A DNA stretch of 6,357 nt. It comes from Candidatus Methanovirga basalitermitum. GTDB lineage: Archaea; Methanobacteriota; Methanobacteria; Methanobacteriales; Methanobacteriaceae. The stretch covers positions 1 through 6,357 of the forward strand of contig JAISZW010000184.1 of NCBI GenBank assembly GCA_031284445.1, in the 5' to 3' direction. A program made the position numbers and the translations under genes. The notes below the pieces were generated by a model. That model saw nothing but the letters and a program-made list of their open reading frames with translations, searched no databases and was not told where the DNA came from. Position 1 is the first letter of the stretch; the number at the start of each line of letters is the position of its first letter. Positions 6,231-6,357 of this stretch are shown piece by piece.

Positions 6231-6280
6231 AAGTAATATAGAGCCTGTAAAAAATTGTGGAGTTTTTCCTTATATTACTT
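6231..6280. repeat. Inverted repeat, 10-base arms
   Basis: AAGTAATATA (6231-6240) and TATATTACTT (6271-6280) are perfect inverted arms around a 30-base centre with a distinct sequence (GAGCCTGTAAAAAATTGTGG). They lie just upstream of the transposase remnant. They may mark the end of the old element or a later insertion. I could not find a matching terminal repeat near 5310-5349. Confidence 0.45.
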
Positions 6281-6317
6281 CATTTCCCAAAGAGAGCTAA
6301 ATACTCCAATAATCCTT

Positions 6318-6349
6318 TAATTACTGAAAATCTTCGATTTTCATAATTA
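6318..6349. repeat. Strong hairpin, 8-base perfect inner stem extending to 14 pairs with one bulge
   Basis: TGAAAATC (6325-6332) and GATTTTCA (6336-6343) pair around a TTC loop. With C6324 bulged out, the stem extends through TAATTA on each side (6318-6323 with 6344-6349). No T-run follows on either strand, so a classical terminator is not obvious. It could be part of a repeat element or relate to a gene beyond the right edge. The rest of 6172-6357 shows no gene that I can support. Confidence 0.5.
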
Positions 6350-6357
6350 CAAAAATT

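Noticed and set aside
5256..6357. CRISPR array, tRNA or structured RNA in the gene-free stretch
   Set aside because: No regularly spaced repeats and no cloverleaf or GC-rich island, which would stand out in such AT-rich DNA. The stretch is explained mainly by the transposase remnant.

Overview
The window looks like chromosomal DNA from a very AT-rich methanogenic archaeon, most likely a host-associated member of the Methanobacteriales (Methanobrevibacter or Methanosphaera type). Three things point there: an archaeal replication factor C pair, a complete Mmp10 gene (the radical SAM enzyme that methylates methyl-coenzyme M reductase, known from methanogens and related archaea), and archaeal signals such as TATA boxes 25-30 bases ahead of starts and a GGTGAT ribosome binding site. 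The genus cannot be fixed from this sequence alone.

Layout. Positions 1-132 (minus) hold the start of an IS1595/ISXO2-like transposase, broken by a frameshift and cut by the window edge. Positions 293-1018 (plus) hold a two-gene operon that resembles a TumE-family (DUF6516) toxin and its winged-helix antitoxin, with a TATA box, an inverted repeat between promoter and start, and an ATGA overlap between the genes. Positions 1083 to about 1510 (plus) are the remains of an AAA-ATPase-like/PD-(D/E)XK family gene that has lost its N-terminus and a middle segment. It runs head-on into the 3' end of mmp10.

Positions 1524-5255 (minus) form the housekeeping core: rfcS, rfcL and mmp10, transcribed in that order. 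rfcS and rfcL are 40 bases apart and probably share the TATA box at 5306-5315. They encode the small and large subunits of the clamp loader that puts the PCNA ring onto primed DNA. mmp10 follows after a 65-base gap that carries its own possible promoter. Its link to rfcSL looks positional, not functional.

Positions 5256-6357 have no intact gene. Most of this stretch (5349-6171, minus) is a heavily decayed transposase of a DDE family with an N-terminal zinc ribbon. It can be recognised piecewise in several frames, from its MGKCGPKP start to its TDHAWSLKELLTF end, but the middle is deleted. The last 185 bases hold an inverted repeat and a strong hairpin and no gene that I can support.

Overall this is a conserved replication/methanogenesis cluster flanked on both sides by decaying mobile and accessory DNA. 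I see no clearly new system. The best accessory candidate is the intact TumE-like toxin-antitoxin pair.
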